64,000 nt of DNA from the NCBI GenBank assembly GCA_963070105.1, contig OY718807.1, forward strand, positions 3,879,001 through 3,943,000. Direction: 5' to 3'. Of this stretch, positions 26,574-40,778 are shown in pieces. The stretch comes from Litomosoides sigmodontis. Its lineage: Eukaryota > Nematoda > Chromadorea > Rhabditida > Onchocercidae. The position numbers were made by a program, and so were the translations under genes. How positions within the stretch are numbered: position 1 is the stretch's first letter; each line of letters starts with the position of its first letter. The notes under the pieces were generated by a model. The model was not told the origin of the DNA and did not search any database. It worked only from the letters and a program-made list of their open reading frames with translations.

Positions 26574-26984
26574 AGTGGAGTGTGTTTTCAATTTAAATTG
26601 TAATACTTCAAGTATGTTGTTTACAATTATATCTTCACTGTAGAAAAATACAGCTTTAGTTGAAACGAAAATCCGAATGAAACTAATCTGTAAATTTGTT
26701 ATGCAACAAACAAATGATTTTTTAGTTACAGGAATTGTTTGCTAAAATTAAACTCATTAGAAAATCTATTTTAATTGGAAAATTTAGGGAAAATATCAAT
26801 AGATGTGAATGTGTTTGCTTAAGTTTAATAAGAAATAGTCTTCGGAAGGAACTATCTTGGCACCCAACTGATTTTATCGGTTTTAGTTAATTCATTAAGT
26901 AAATATTAAACTATCCTCCTATCCTAGTTATTTGAGTGTTGAAATAAGTGATGGAAGAGAGTATCTAGCACGAAGTGAGGAAGA

Positions 26985-27015
26985 TCGGGAGAGAGAGAGA
27001 GAAAGAGTGAGAGAA
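26985..27015 (+). repeat. GA-rich simple repeat
   Basis: A run of GAGAGAGAGAGAGAAAGAG type, about 30 bp long, upstream of the SUN-domain gene. Confidence 0.8.
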
Positions 27016-28587
27016 AATAAGAAAGACTAGCTTGCAGACAGCGTTACCCAAACAAACCTTAAGCGTTCACATCGTTGCTGTGTACGCTGATGTAGCGCAC
27101 TTACTGTTTGTCTCCGTTTTATTGAACTCATTGATAGTGTCGGTGAAAAATCAATCGGATTGGTCGAGACACGCTACCACATTGAACATTATCAATGATA
27201 GGAGAAGTCTTTATAATCTCACGTCAACTCTCTCATTAGACGCCTCCTCCTTCCGTGAGTTTACGTTTCATTCTGGCCGGCCCCATCATCCGATTTCCAA
27301 CATTTGCACTATTTCTCCTCTATTGTTAGAGGCGGAAAATATCGTTTTCACCTGGAAGCTTAATTTGTACAAAGCTGTATTCCTCAGCTTTCAAAATGTC
27401 TGTTGTAAGAAGGTGTCACTCTGCTGCACTTCTAAGTGGTACAGGTTTTCAAATTTACTCGTTGTAGAAAACGACGCTATATTGCCCGTCATCTTTTATC
27501 TTCTCACGTTTCTCATTCTTTCCGAATAGTTCCATCATTTTACTTCATACATCTGTTGTGAGTTTCTTTTTTAGAAAGTAGCATTTACACTTGCATTCGC
27601 ATTCATTGGTTATTTGGTGTGTTGCATAATTGCAGAAGCTTACCTATTGCTGTATCGCCTCCGTAAATTTGCATCTTTCGTAACTTACGTGAGACAAAAG
27701 TGAATTGCAAAATCGGTTTTGTTTCTTCTGTTGAAATTTTACAATCATTTTCCTGGTAATACACATACAATGTATGCATGATGTTAAATTTTAGACGGAA
27801 CTTGCTTTGTGGTTGTTCAGCGTTTAGCGATGAAATTTCGATAATTAACACAAACAAAGCTGTTATTTGTTGTCACTAAATGTTGAAACGTAATTTTGTT
27901 GTTGAAAGAAACGGAAACATTTCAAAAGCAAAAAACTTGCTTCCGTAAGGCGTGAGGTGAGAGTCGTTGATTGAACATTGTTTACCAGTGCAGTGTCTTT
28001 TTTTTGGATGAAGAATTTCATCCACGGACACTTGTGCTGTTGCATAATGAATGCTTGCTTGAGTTCGCGTCGCATACGCTGTATCGTATACTACTTATAA
28101 GCATTTCGCTAATGCACTCAGAGTGGTTTTTTCAGCTCATTTTTTTTCAATTCAGTGAAGCGAACTATTCACGTACATGTTAGCAACCATAAATGGGAAT
28201 ATTTGAAAGGTGAGACGATAGCAGCATAAATCTGGAATTGCAATTTGTAAGGATTGCTCAAATTTATTAATTTGGGAATGTAGAATTTGGAAAGATAATG
28301 GAGAGATTGTTAGATAACGAAAGGTCGTTGGACCGTATGTTTGCTAGGAGTTATTCATTAACGTCAATCAGTATTGTTAAACAAAATGTGATTTTTCAGC
28401 ATAATTTTAGGCGTCATTTTTAGTTCCTTCGGTCATCTTTTTCTTTATCCTTCCCCTCAAATATGCATTTTTCGCTTTACCAGCGCATAAATATTCGAGT
28501 AATCACAAATGGGAACGCTGACATTTTTCTCTTTCCTTAGTTTCTTAAAGTCACTGGCTTTCATTCTGGTTAACTTCGTTATTTCAG

Positions 28588-31500
28588 GGAACCAACTATC
28601 GGTAATTCGAATTTAACACAGTCTGATCTTAATCGATTGCTTGATTTAGATGAGTAAGTCGCTTTTCGTCACTGTTGCTAAATGTTACTTCATCAGCAAG
28701 TTGTTTATTAATAAATGAGCAACTGTGGTGTTTTTAATGTTTTAGTGTGATGATTTTGCTGCAGTATGAGCGGAACTGTTCATCCGTTCTAATAAATATC
28801 ATTTTTAATTCCACTGCCATAATCTATCCTTATTCTTTCTAATAAGTTTTTTTTTTCAGCACCTATCGTACAGATTATACCTATGTAAAGTCGTAAGTTA
28901 TTTCCTTCTTACAACAATTTTGGTCATGATTAATATAAAGCATGTTTCTGTCAGGTCAAACAGAAGGTTGTCTTCAAGTTCAGTGTGCATACTAGTTTAA
29001 ATATTGCAAACGAGTTTAAATATTTTTTAAGATGGGAAATAACAAGGTCGAACATTTTTATCGTAGAATAACATGAATCTGTACTTATTTTAAGGAGAAG
29101 TTATCGGCTCAATGGCTCAGATGATTATGAAACTCCTCGTATGTCCAGATTGCCTTTGAACTACTACAGGCGCAAATGGGCATTTGAGAGAGCGAGGAAA
29201 GGTTAGTAATTACATGTTTTGGACATTGGAAAATTATTTGATTTATTAGCATGAAAAAATTGTAGTGTATGACTGGATCTTGGAAATTAGAAGGTCTTAT
29301 TTTCCTGCTAGGCTAGAGAGGTGAATGAAAACATTTTGGATTTTTATAATTTTAAAAATCAATCTTTGTAATTTTTAAAGCATAAAGTCACTGTTATCCC
29401 TTAATGTATGCATTTATAGTAGTTGTTGTTTCAGCTGGTTTACTTTACTATATCTACTTTTGCACATGCGACTTTATGAGTGAGCTGATTCCAAAGGCTG
29501 TAGCAATGATTTTGTATATTATTGTGAACATTTTACATATCATCATTCGTTGTAAGTAATTTTCTTTTTTTTTTTTAATTAAACAGTAATTGTGTGCTCC
29601 TTTCTTCCCCTATATTATCAAAGATATGAAAGAAAGCGCTGCTTTGCCTTTCTTTTTTTAGATTAGAAATATGAAATTTGCGTCTTGAAACGTGGACATT
29701 TTTTCCATACATTCGGCATGTTAATAATTATAGATTTCTATGTTAGTTCTATACATTCTGGAAAATTTTGAACAATTCAGGTGTGTGGTGCGTTATTAAT
29801 AGAATATTTCCAAACCCGGAACCAACATCGTGTAAGTTGGTGTAATTTTTAAATAAAAACAACTTTTAGAGGAAATAAACTTTTTACGGTTTTTGTATTT
29901 TGCATATATTTTAAAAAGACCAATTTTAACTGTTTGTTTTAGCAATTTTTTGTGCGATTTGGCTAGAAGTTTCTAATTGATTTATCCAAATCATTGCTCA
30001 CTAAACTATTTGCAACTTCTATTTTTTTTTGTGATACTAGATTTCAAAAATAGTTTTCCATTGTTTCGGTATTTCTATACAACTAGATTCCTTGGAATGT
30101 GAAATACATTCCAGATCTTGAAGAATATAGATACAGTTCAAAGGAGTACGAGAGGTCATTAAGGGTTGGTTTCTACTCATCTTTTCTCGTTAGAAGTAGT
30201 AAATTTCAGATATTTGTTCTCTTCCCAACAGCAGTGTGCATAATAAATTGCTAAAAGTGATTTAGTAAGAAATCCAGTTTTACTGTACGCCTCACTTTTG
30301 TTGGGGTTCTTTTTTACTGCTTTATGGTGTCTGCTGATTTTTATGGCTTACAGCAAGCAATTCTTAGCTATTTTATGGAAATCCAATTAGATAAGTGGCT
30401 TATAGTTAGTTGTTTATAAGAATTTTAGTTCTTATTGATAGTTCTACTGAAGCTTGTTCAATACTGAAAGCAACTATCGTACTGGGAGTCGCTTTTTACT
30501 TTTAATTTAAACGACCAGATGTATACACATATAAAAGAATTTATCAGCAAGAATATGAATTCCAGTCATCCCAAACTCCAAGTCAAGAGACAATATGGAA
30601 TAGTCAAGGGGCATCATCTGATTCTTTGGCTAAAAGGCTGGGACTATTATTTGCGAATATGATAACACTTGGCTACTTCTTTAAGAATGACATTCAGTAA
30701 GTTATTTCTTTATTTTTGGTATGATTGATGCTTGACTAAGGAACGTGTAAATGACTTTTTACTAGATACGCATATTTTTTTCCTCTGTCTTATGAAGCAG
30801 CTTGTCCAAACTAGAAATTCATATAGAAAAAACTTATATATTGCTAAATAAGGTGTCGAAAATTAAATTTTTTTAGCTCTTGTTTTTTATTAAAGATTAG
30901 ATAATTTTTTTACGTTTTCGAAATGAACTTTTAGATTATAATTACTCTGTTCCTTTGTTTAGATTTATTTAAGAACATGATTTTGCAGTGTTGAACCTAT
31001 TTGGTTTAACAATGATCTTGTAAAAAATTTTATGCAGTCGCTAACGTTTATTAACATTTTTTAATAAACAGAAAGGGAGATTTATCGGCACGCAGGAACC
31101 TGAATCATAATGATGATTCCGATGTTCATAAATGGCATGGACGTTCTTCATTGAGCTCAGCGTATGATACCTTGTTAATTGTCTTAACTTTTCGAACATC
31201 ATGAAGACTTTTTGTAAATTTGAATTGAAGTGTGCTTTTTAATGTTACGAGTGTTCGAGCAACCGAAATGTCGTTTTTTAAATATTTGATTAAATTAAAT
31301 TCTAGGTTCTTATGTTCAATATTGTTTTATAACTGTGGTTGGTGATTGCCACTCACTTTAAAGTACTTTAGACACGACAGAACTCGTAATGTGAGGCGAC
31401 GTGTAAGGACTAGTAGTTATGAATACTCGGAAGATCGTGGGCCAGAAATTGACGGTCACCTAACTCGTACTGCAAAACAGTCCAAAGGATTAATGGAGTC

Positions 31501-34500
31501 ACTCTTGTTCAAATTATTTTACCTTACTTTTATGGCAGTGCTCTCTCCAATAAAAACCCTTGAGTTTACCATCGAAAAAATTTCGTGGATTTGTGGTTTT
31601 AGGTTTGTTTTGCTTAAAAATTGCGATGTTTTTCTATTAAATCTTCATTTGTTATAGTAGAATTTTCTTTTTGGTTTATTTAAGATCAGTTCATTATTGA
31701 CAGCCGCTTTGCCGTGTTCACGCTCGAAATTTTCTGTAAAATAGTTAGGTCGAAATTTTTATGCTGAACTAGTGTGAAGTTTGTGGTTGAATGAAATTTT
31801 GTCAACTAGAATTTCTGTTGGAATGCTTGACATCATTACCTAATCTCATTTATGAATATTTCTTAGTATTTTTTCCTATTTCATTGTCTGTTTCAGTTGT
31901 TCAACGTATGATCTTCGCAGTCGTACCGTGTACAAGAGCTTACTCCCTGAAGAAACATTATCATATACCAATCGTTTTGCTAACTTTTTGTCTGGACTTG
32001 CCACGTCATTCTTGCTAATTATTTTCTCTCTGATAAAAAAAGTATTCTTTCTACCGTTCATCATATTTTGCCACACTCTTGGTCGATTTTTTGGATCAAG
32101 TCGATCGAAACAGTAAGTTATCTCCAATGTTCTTTAATCGAATTTATTTAGTCGTGTAAATTTTGTGTTTAAATTTATTCAAATCATCAGAATTTTATTT
32201 ATGTAGATTTATGTCTTCCGTTTATGAAGAACTGGTATTGCCACATTATTATATGTTTTTTCTGTTTCGAAATTGATAAATTATGCGGAATCACAGTGAA
32301 TGTTCTTCGATTTCAGAACTTTGCAACAACAAGCTGTCCGGACGTCGTCAGAACTCCATTATTCTGTTTTTCACGTCCTTCGTGTTCCAATCAATTTTTT
32401 GTGGTCATGCGCTACTGATTTTATTTTTTTGCTCGTCTCTCTACTGTCAGTTCCATTCTCTATCGTCGGGATTATTCGAGAACGCACAGCTTATGCATTG
32501 GCTTATATGTAATTATTATACAGTTTCTTGAATAACTTATGTATCTCATGTGTAGGGAGCAGGGTAAACGCCAGCATTCAAACAATAAAGTGGATTTTCA
32601 CTATTTTTTGGAAGTAGAATTTTTGTCTGATCTGTCTAAATCAATTAACCTTTTTTTTCACTTTTGCCTATGACATTTTAAAATGGTTCATGTGGCTTCC
32701 TACTAGTACTCGAAAGTAATTAACGGTCACAGAAACAAAAAAAATTATAAGTCGCTACTTTTTCTCTGATTTTTACGCTTTTCAGTTTTCAGATCTTCGT
32801 TTACTTCGTTTTGTTTGGAAAACGTTCTTTATTATCAGTTCTTTTGTTAATGGATGGCGAAAACATGAAAAAAGAAAAATGCAATTATGTTCATACTGTT
32901 TTATCAGGTGTCCATATTTTATACAGGTTTGGACCAAAAGCTGCGCTGCTGGTCGGTTACGAAGAAGTAAGACCGGTTAAAAGGAGAGGATTTGGCACTG
33001 ATCACAAATCTGTAGCTGCGTCAGATGGACAAAAAATGGTTCATACAGCAGCTCGGAATAAAAGGTACAACTCTGTAGTAGACTTCAATTGTTTGCCGTC
33101 TGTTATTCAATTGTGAATGTTGGTGAAGCATAGTGAACATTTTTTTCTACCGAATTTGGTCGAATATAGACCTATTGATAGGAATCAGTGGCTTTGTTCA
33201 ATTTTATCAGCTCAAGGTTTTAGCCGTATTTTTTTTCAGTCAGCTGTTTCCCATTTGGGGTTTGGTAAAGTTCTGTTTGGCACTTTGGAAATGGTTATTT
33301 CCCATGGTAATTTTGTCGCTACTTCTCATTGTGCTTTATAAACGTAAGTATATTTAAAAATTTTGTTCGCTTGAGAAATTTGTTTTTACGTGATGATGAA
33401 ACTGTATGATAAAATCTAAATAACGTTTTCGATATTAAATCATTTTGATTTTATCATGCATACAGCTTTCTAGCTGACGAAAATAGATAAGGAGTTTGTA
33501 TATCAATGTCTACAAAGATTTTTAGTGGTTTTGGAATTTTAAATTTAACTAAATAATTACCTCATCAAGACATTCTTAACAAATCAATTCCTTGATTTTT
33601 GATTTTACAAAAATATGTATGATATTTTTACAGGATATGATGGACGAGATAAGCTAATGGTAGATATAACAGAGTCAATTAGCAAAATCCGACAAAATCT
33701 TCCTGATGGTAATTAATTGCGGAGACTTATGAAAGTCCAAGTTGAAATACAGCAGAATTTGAAGACATGGATTTTTTATAATTTAGAAATTATAGCTTTA
33801 TGACCAAGCAAAGTATTAGGAATTTTTCATGATATATCATATTTTAGTAGAAGAATGGAAGCAAAATATAAGGTATGGTCTAAATGCCGTGCCAGAAAAT
33901 GCTTTATATTTGCTATCTATTATACCCCGCTACTTATATGATCGCGTATTATATCCTATAAAGTTGTATGGGACAATGATGTATCCTCGTGAAACTATCG
34001 AACAAGCGATCGAATTGCCGAAATATGTCTACATGGCTGGTTCGTTATTCCTTTCTCCAAATTTACAGCTGTTTACGGCTTTATTTTAGCGCTCTTTTCT
34101 TCTACGTAATATCTCGAATGCAACTATCAAATGCTTTGTTTTTTAGTTTTGTTTTAGTTTTGATTATAATTCAGTGATACGATAGTGACATTTAATCTAA
34201 AAGTATATCAATGTTTCATGTATTTGTGCATATGTGTGTGTGTTTTGTCATTTATAATACTCAGTTCTTTTATCGATAGGCTGTAAGAACTATTCTAAAA
34301 ATTCATGAGTCGTATGGATCGAACGTTATCTTTAAAACGTTAACTTTAAGTCGAATGAAATTTTCTTTTAAGGTCAATCGATGTATACGAAAGCAATGAC
34401 TAACATCTACAACAATGATTTATGGCACAGAATCCCTAGCGAATTATACAATCTTGGTATATAAGTTTTGCGTTTAATCTATAAATTGCTTTCAGTTAAA

Positions 34501-37500
34501 ATTCGTTCGCTTAGTGGAGCATATATCGTATTTTTGCCAATTGTAAAATCTGTTTAAGGGAAGTTGGCAATCATTCATTTCTTCGAAAGTGTTAGCGTGT
34601 TAGGTTCCAGAGTGTGTGACATGATCCAGCAAGTGTCTATCATTTGGGAGTGGATTCGAGGTTGTTTTTCTTTGTTATTTATATATTTCTTACAAAATAT
34701 TGAATTTCTAACCGCTTCCATTTGTAGGGAAATTCTTGAAGATAATGAAAGTCATGCTTGTCCCAACATCGTTTATTTGGTTTTCGTTTCCTTTTTACCT
34801 CCCTTTGTTTCTTTGATTGCATAAATTTGATTTAGTGAAAGTAATTGCTAACTGATTCACTATTGAAAATAGAATCAGGTGAAGTGAATTGTTTTGTTTA
34901 GGACTGAATTCAGTTGGCTTAGATTTGCATAAGTTCTAAAGCTACTACAAATGCGTATCAGACACAAAACATTTTATATCATAGAATCTTAATTTTCTTA
35001 AATAACTACTAAACCATTGTTAAATATTCTCATTTTTTTTTAGCCGATCGTATTTCTGAAAATATTATGGACATGTTATTGTATGTACGGAACTTAATGA
35101 GCTCTGTATCGCAAGTTTTGTCGACGTTACTGTCATACTTAATTTCTGTAGCATCTCAGGTTATTCTGCTCGTGAATCAGAAGACAGTAAGTACAATTTT
35201 CTTTTCGTGTAATTCTGAACCATTAAATTTCTGTTGATTTTTTAATGAATTTTTTCCTAAAGAAATTCTGTTCGGAGTTTTAAGAATTCTAATGGATTTC
35301 AAGTAACAACAGTTATTTTAGTGAATTTCCTGAAGCTTCGCTCTTTTCAGCATTAAATTTTTATGTTTAAGGATTTTTCTTGCAGAAAAGCGTAATAAGT
35401 TCAAAAGGTTTTAACCAGCAGCAAATTGAGTGGACTTTGGAACATTTAAGATATGAAAAGGTATCTTTTTGACTATTTCAATTTGCAAACATCAGGGGTA
35501 AATTCGGAAACAAACATTGAAATATTATCTAAGACTAATTTTGGCAGTAGCTGCTATTAAATTTCAAAGATTTCAAATTACAGGAGTCGTTGGAGTCTGA
35601 AGTGTTACAATTGCGCCGCGAACGGGAAGAAGAAGAAAATCGTTACAAAAATATACATAAGGCATTACAAATAGTTGAAAAAAGTACTTCTGCGATGACT
35701 ACAGATAATCGGTATATCGGTTTTTTGTTCCAGCTTCCAAATTCTATAGGATTTTTATGCTTTAGTAATTTATTTATGTAAAAAGTGTCGTGGATTTAAA
35801 AAAATTAAATTGACATCTCCCATCATTATGTTCTGTCACAGCAAGCATTAACAAAGATTGATTCATGTAATCAGCCAGGTAGCATATTGTTTGTTTTTAT
35901 GTATTGATTGCATTAACTTCCGACAAAATCGATATAAATTTTAGAGTGGACGAATCATTAGTCAACGAGAAATTGTTGCATTACAAAAACGATGAAAATT
36001 TTTTGAATTATATGGCTAGCTTGAGAAAATCAGACGATGAAGAATTGAAGAAGGTATGTCTTGCTCAATTCGAATATCATTTACATATTTTTGTTTTTGC
36101 TTTATGAATTCTATGAAGTTTGAGTACTCAGAATTTTAGTGTTAAGTGCAATATTTAGTCCGAAAATGTTTATTGACGAGATATTTTGGTTTCGTATTCT
36201 GTGACGCTATCTTGCGAAGATGTTTACTTAGCTGATTCAAAATTAGGCTGCGCAAAAAAATTTCTTAATTACCTAAAGTAAAATTTTTACTCTCCTCTTT
36301 CTTCTTCAGCGCCTGCTTGCCATTGAAAAGCGTTTGATGGAACGACTAGACATCCTGTCAGAAAAGATCGAGAATAAAATTGCACAGAAGATTATTCGCA
36401 CATCGGAACATGATGCGGGGGAGTCAGCTTTGTACAATGTTAGATTTTTTTACTGTGCTCTTAGGCAAATTTAGCCGCTTAACATTCTCCGTGACTTTAG
36501 TATATCTCGCATGAATTGCACGTGCTTCAGAGTACTGGAACAAATATATTTTGAAATGTTATTATTTCTATGAACTGTTGTTAATAATACCATTGTACGT
36601 CTCGTGATTTCTTGTTATAAGTGTTTCAGGAATTATCGGAACTTTCGTCTGCAGTTGGAAATTTACGCACCCAGTTTGACCAAGTATTTCTTGTTTTGAC
36701 TTCAAACTCAAATTTTAACTTTAGGCCTACAATTTTTTCTTTGTTGATTGGTCTTATACTGGTCACTTTGTTATTATTAGGTTAGAAAATACTTTTAATT
36801 GCACTAAAATATACAAGTAAGCTTGATACTTGGCAGTATTACGATTATCACATTTCACTGCGCAGGTGTCAGTAGTGATAATTGTTTATTGTATGTGGTC
36901 AATATATCTTTTATGAATACTCTTTTAATGCTAATTTAGCTTCGCCAAGAAAAAGAAGCCAAAATTGCAAAATTCGCTCATTCAATAATGGCTCGTGACA
37001 TAAAACAGAGTGATGTCCTGAACATATTGAAAACTGAACTAAATAAGGAGGTTAAGGACGATCTTGATAAGGTTGGCAGTATGTCAATGGAGTCCCCATA
37101 TATGAATAGCTTGTTTTGCTTTTTTTATCACTTTTAAGTTGAGTCTGTCCTTTTTACAATATTATTTCATTTTACAAATTATGTATATAAGTGCATAAGT
37201 TAAGTAGTTTCAGGAACTTTCATCCAGCTTAAGTCGTTTCGAAAAGGCATCACATGAGGAACGCGAGGCATTTCGTTTGGATATCATGAAAGCAGTGGAG
37301 AATCGGGTCGTTGCTCTTCTTGCTAGTCACATAGCTGAGAAAAATAATGACGTTCCTGTAAGTCTACATTGAATTTGAGTTTAATTCATAAGTTCTTGAA
37401 GAAAATAGCTCAGTTTTCTGTGGAAAAAATAAAGGTAAATATGAAATTAACTAATTGACGGCACCTAGAATACAAAGTACAAATTATGACAGCGCAGAAT

Positions 37501-38952
37501 TGGGATTTACTAAATACTAAACGAATGAATTCAGCTTGTTGTGTAAGATCGAAATATCTTAGATATTTATGGCCAAATAGTATTTCTTAGAATTTTCTGC
37601 TTGAAATTATGTGTTAAACTTCGAGTTTTTTTAGGACACCAAATTAAGTTCTGTTTTGGGGCTATCGGAATCTGATTTTATGATGATTAAAAAAATGATA
37701 ACTGATGCTTTGGATACGTATGATGCAGATAAGACTGGTAAAGTGGATTATGCATTGGAAAGTTCAGGTATTGTATTGTGTCATTTTTGGAATTTTTGTA
37801 TTTGAATTCATGCTGAAAGTTAAATAATAAGTGCTATATAAATAATTTATTCTTTTTTACGTTGCTTTTCCTTATTGGGAAACAAGCGGGCTTAAACTGT
37901 TTTTTTCCTTGCAAAAATAGATTTCTACAGGAGCATCTGTTATTAGTACGCGCTGTACTGAAACGTACAAGGAAAATTCAAGACTAGAATCAGTTTTTGG
38001 AATTCCGCTCTGGTACTCCTCATATTCACCAAGAGCTGTCATTCAGGTAATTCATGCATATTTTTGTTGTGCAGTGATGTTTCTATTTTCATAGAAAATT
38101 CCAAATTCTTACCATTGGAATTTACTTTAGCACCGTACTTTGGCAGCTGGTGAATGCTGGGCTTTTCGTGGTAAAGGATATCTAACGATAAAGTTATCAC
38201 ATCCGATTTATATCACAGAAGTTAGCTACGAACATTTACATTCAACACTGCATCCAGATGGGGTTTTAAAAAGTGCACCCAAGCTTTTCGAAGTTTATGT
38301 ATGTTTTTCATTAATCTAATTGTATAAGAAACTGGTCTAGATCTTGACAGAGTGCTAATTTTTTTTCGAGGATATTAATGTGAGATAAAATTTAAAGTCT
38401 CTTTACATCGTTGAATTAAAATTGACGTATGAATTATGGATTTCAACGTCAGTGTGGTTGATAAATTATTCGACAACGAAATTCTGAATGTAAATAAATT
38501 TTTGGACTTTTTTCAGTCTTACAAAACATTTGATGATCTCAAGTCAAAGTCTTTAGTCGGGCAATATGAATATGATATTAAAGGCAGAGCACTGCAGACA
38601 TTTCACGCGCAGGTTTGATCTAAATGTTTTACAAAAATTTGTCAGTTCAAAAAATTGTGGCTAATGATTCTTGTTTTCATAAATTGTATCCATCTCTGCT
38701 TCTATTACTTAGATAGATACATTATCCGTTAGATTTAGATTGCTGAAACTAGATAAGTTCAACATTCAGACAAAGCAATAAGCATGAAATGTGGTATTAA
38801 TTTGCGTTTTTCAGCATCGTTGTATTAAAAGACACTTTTTGCAGAACGAACTTAACACGTCGGTATCAGTAGTCGAATTGGTAGTGCAGTCAAACTGGGG
38901 TTCAGACTACACATGCCTATATCGTTTTCGTGTGCATGGGCAAAAGGCTTAA
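28588..38952 (+). CDS. unc-84: UNC-84-type SUN-domain inner nuclear membrane protein (5' end unresolved)
   Basis: This LINC-complex component binds KASH proteins in the perinuclear space to move and anchor nuclei. Supported exons are 28588-28653, 28860-28892, 29095-29201, 29435-29551, 29781-29831, 30115-30168, 30519-30696, 31072-31161, 31372-31602, 31897-32112, 32317-32508, 32927-33064, 33240-33343, 33634-33708, 33848-34039, 34373-34456, 34559-34660, 35044-35186, 35386-35460, 35584-35711, 35945-36053, 36310-36438, 36630-36683, 36940-37071, 37214-37357, 37635-37767, 37931-38046, 38131-38298, 38517-38612 and 38845-38952. They total about 1190 aa and are all in phase. The N-terminal half is basic and has several hydrophobic segments, the strongest being LFPMVILSLLLIVLY. 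Coiled-coil exons follow (35584-37357). The last four or five exons form the SUN domain (GASVISTRCTETY, FGIPLWYSSYSPRAVIQ, GECWAFRGKGYLTIKLSHP, SNWGSDYTCLYRFRVHG). Exons at 30115 and 33848-34456 are the least certain. Confidence 0.92.
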
Positions 38953-40778
38953 CATGAGTTTTAATATTCAATTTTTGCTTGTTTTTTATGAAGAAGTTAT
39001 TCACAATTGCATTTTGGTTTTGATCTTGTGAAAATTTCAAGTGGTGAAAGAGCTGCATTTTATTTTTCTGCTTTAATAACTACTTCATTTCCAAAGTTTT
39101 TTTTGTGCATTATCCATTTTATTTAAAATCCATTGCTGAATAATAGCCGTCGTTTTTTTTTAAATGGTATTAAAAGAGTTTCTCGATGTATAAAGCCATT
39201 TGCTTTTCAAGCATTCTTTATTGAAATATTGGAAATGTGAAAACACAACACCATTTAAACAAACGTTCATATCAAAAAGTGATTTGAATATTGGGTTTTT
39301 TGAATTTACACATATAAGTTACAATGAGTAGTAATACATATATGTTAATGTTGTCGTTTCAAGTTCATTTTAAATTCAGTTTCCATTTACAAAAAAATTT
39401 GTGGCCTCAATGATTCCTCTGTTTGCGCTAGATTTTCCATTTTATTAGTGTCCATGAGTGAATCTCTTTTACTGTTTCTGGTATGTGTGACTGGCAATTC
39501 CTCGCAGAATCTTCTTTATTACTAGTTCAGGTGTTTTTTATTTATTTAGCTACGAATAATTTTTTCTCGTGTTATACTGAATTGATTTTAGCATTACTGT
39601 GCTGATTTTTAATTCTTCATTGTGATTACATGCCAAATTATGTATGATTTGATCATTTTAAGCATGTTCAGAATCTGTGAACATAGAGTTTTATAGAATC
39701 AACATCGGTCTGTTCTAAGAAAAATTCTGCGCTGGCGTCATTAAATAGAGGATAGAGTTGCGCAAATTCTGTGAATATTAGATAATGTCCAATTAAATTA
39801 AAGAGAAATTCTTTTTGAATAAATTAATCTTGGAAATTACTTTAAGTCGTAATGGTTTCGCTTTATATCTGTTTCAAGCACACCTGATACTTCTCCTACT
39901 CATGAATTCTGGAAGCAGTTATGACTTGCAGCAGTATAATGAGGATATTTCCTGTATCACACGTCCATTCGCGTGCTAAATCGTGCAGTCCTCATAACCA
40001 TACTGTTTGTGGATCTGGAAATGGATTTAATGCTACTTATGATTCAATTGATATCTTGATTTTGATTTGTAAAAAAGCCTTTCATACAAGTTTATGTGAG
40101 AAGAGTGCTGTTAGTGGCATGAAGTGGCATTCAGATTCCGTAAATATATCACATATACTTGCACTTCAGACGATAGATCTGGAAGTATGACGCATCACTT
40201 ACTGAGTCACTTTACTCTTCCAAAATAATGAAACAATCGCTATCACCTAGACTATGCACTTCCACAAACGCTGGGATGGAAAGTTTTTCATTGCACTGAC
40301 AGATCGCCAATTCAAGTACGCTGAGAAGTTGCCGGTTTGTTTCCGAGCGGTTCAACGTTTTCGGCTTACAATTCGTCCTTCCTTCATTCTTTTTCTATTC
40401 TTCGACACAAGAATAATCTAGGCAGGCGTTACTGACGCAACAATCATTGCAATACTTAAGCATATAGCGCGAGTTTGTTTGCATCGAGTTTCCATCGAAA
40501 TGATTTAATTATCTGAAAATCATTTTACAAGTCGTTTGACGTATTTCATATATGTGTATATTTTATAGAAGTTCTCGAGCTTTGTAAATAGATTTAAGAT
40601 TTTCAATGTCATTTTATTCGACAAGATGGTAATCTGCCTTGGTTCGCATCAGTACTGCATGTAAACTTGTACTACAAGCTTTTTAGGAACGTAACTTTTT
40701 AAAGCAACAGTTGGAGACCAAAATATATCACGAGTTATGCGTGTTTTTACAGGCCATTTTGAATTAAAAGAACATAAA
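38953..40778. other. Intergenic region between the SUN gene and cpsf-4
   Basis: About 1.8 kb of AT-rich sequence with no recognised exon. An 89-codon open frame at 39921-40190 has no family resemblance and is left uncalled. The distal end contains the cpsf-4 leader. Confidence 0.6.
40742..40778 (+). promoter_or_regulatory. Probable trans-splice acceptor and leader of cpsf-4
   Basis: The acceptor gtgtttttacag ends at 40752. It is followed by a 26-nt leader without an ATG and then the start codon at 40779. No upstream coding exon is needed, so this looks like a spliced-leader addition site. Confidence 0.55.

Larger units (their letters stand above)
25562..28587. other. Intergenic region upstream of the SUN-domain gene
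   Basis: This 3 kb stretch lies between the EMC4 stop and the first supported exon of the SUN gene. It includes a long G run (26549-26573) and a GA-rich tract (about 26985-27015). The 5' exon or exons of the SUN gene are probably here. One candidate is an ATG at 28298 with a weak gttaga donor at 28309 that would join in phase to 28588, but the support is thin. A 165-codon open frame at 27032-27529 has no Met. Confidence 0.5.

Noticed and set aside
27032..27529. 165-codon open frame on the plus strand
   Set aside because: It opens at TTG, contains no Met, resembles no family and sits between genes. An exon of an unknown gene is possible but not supported.
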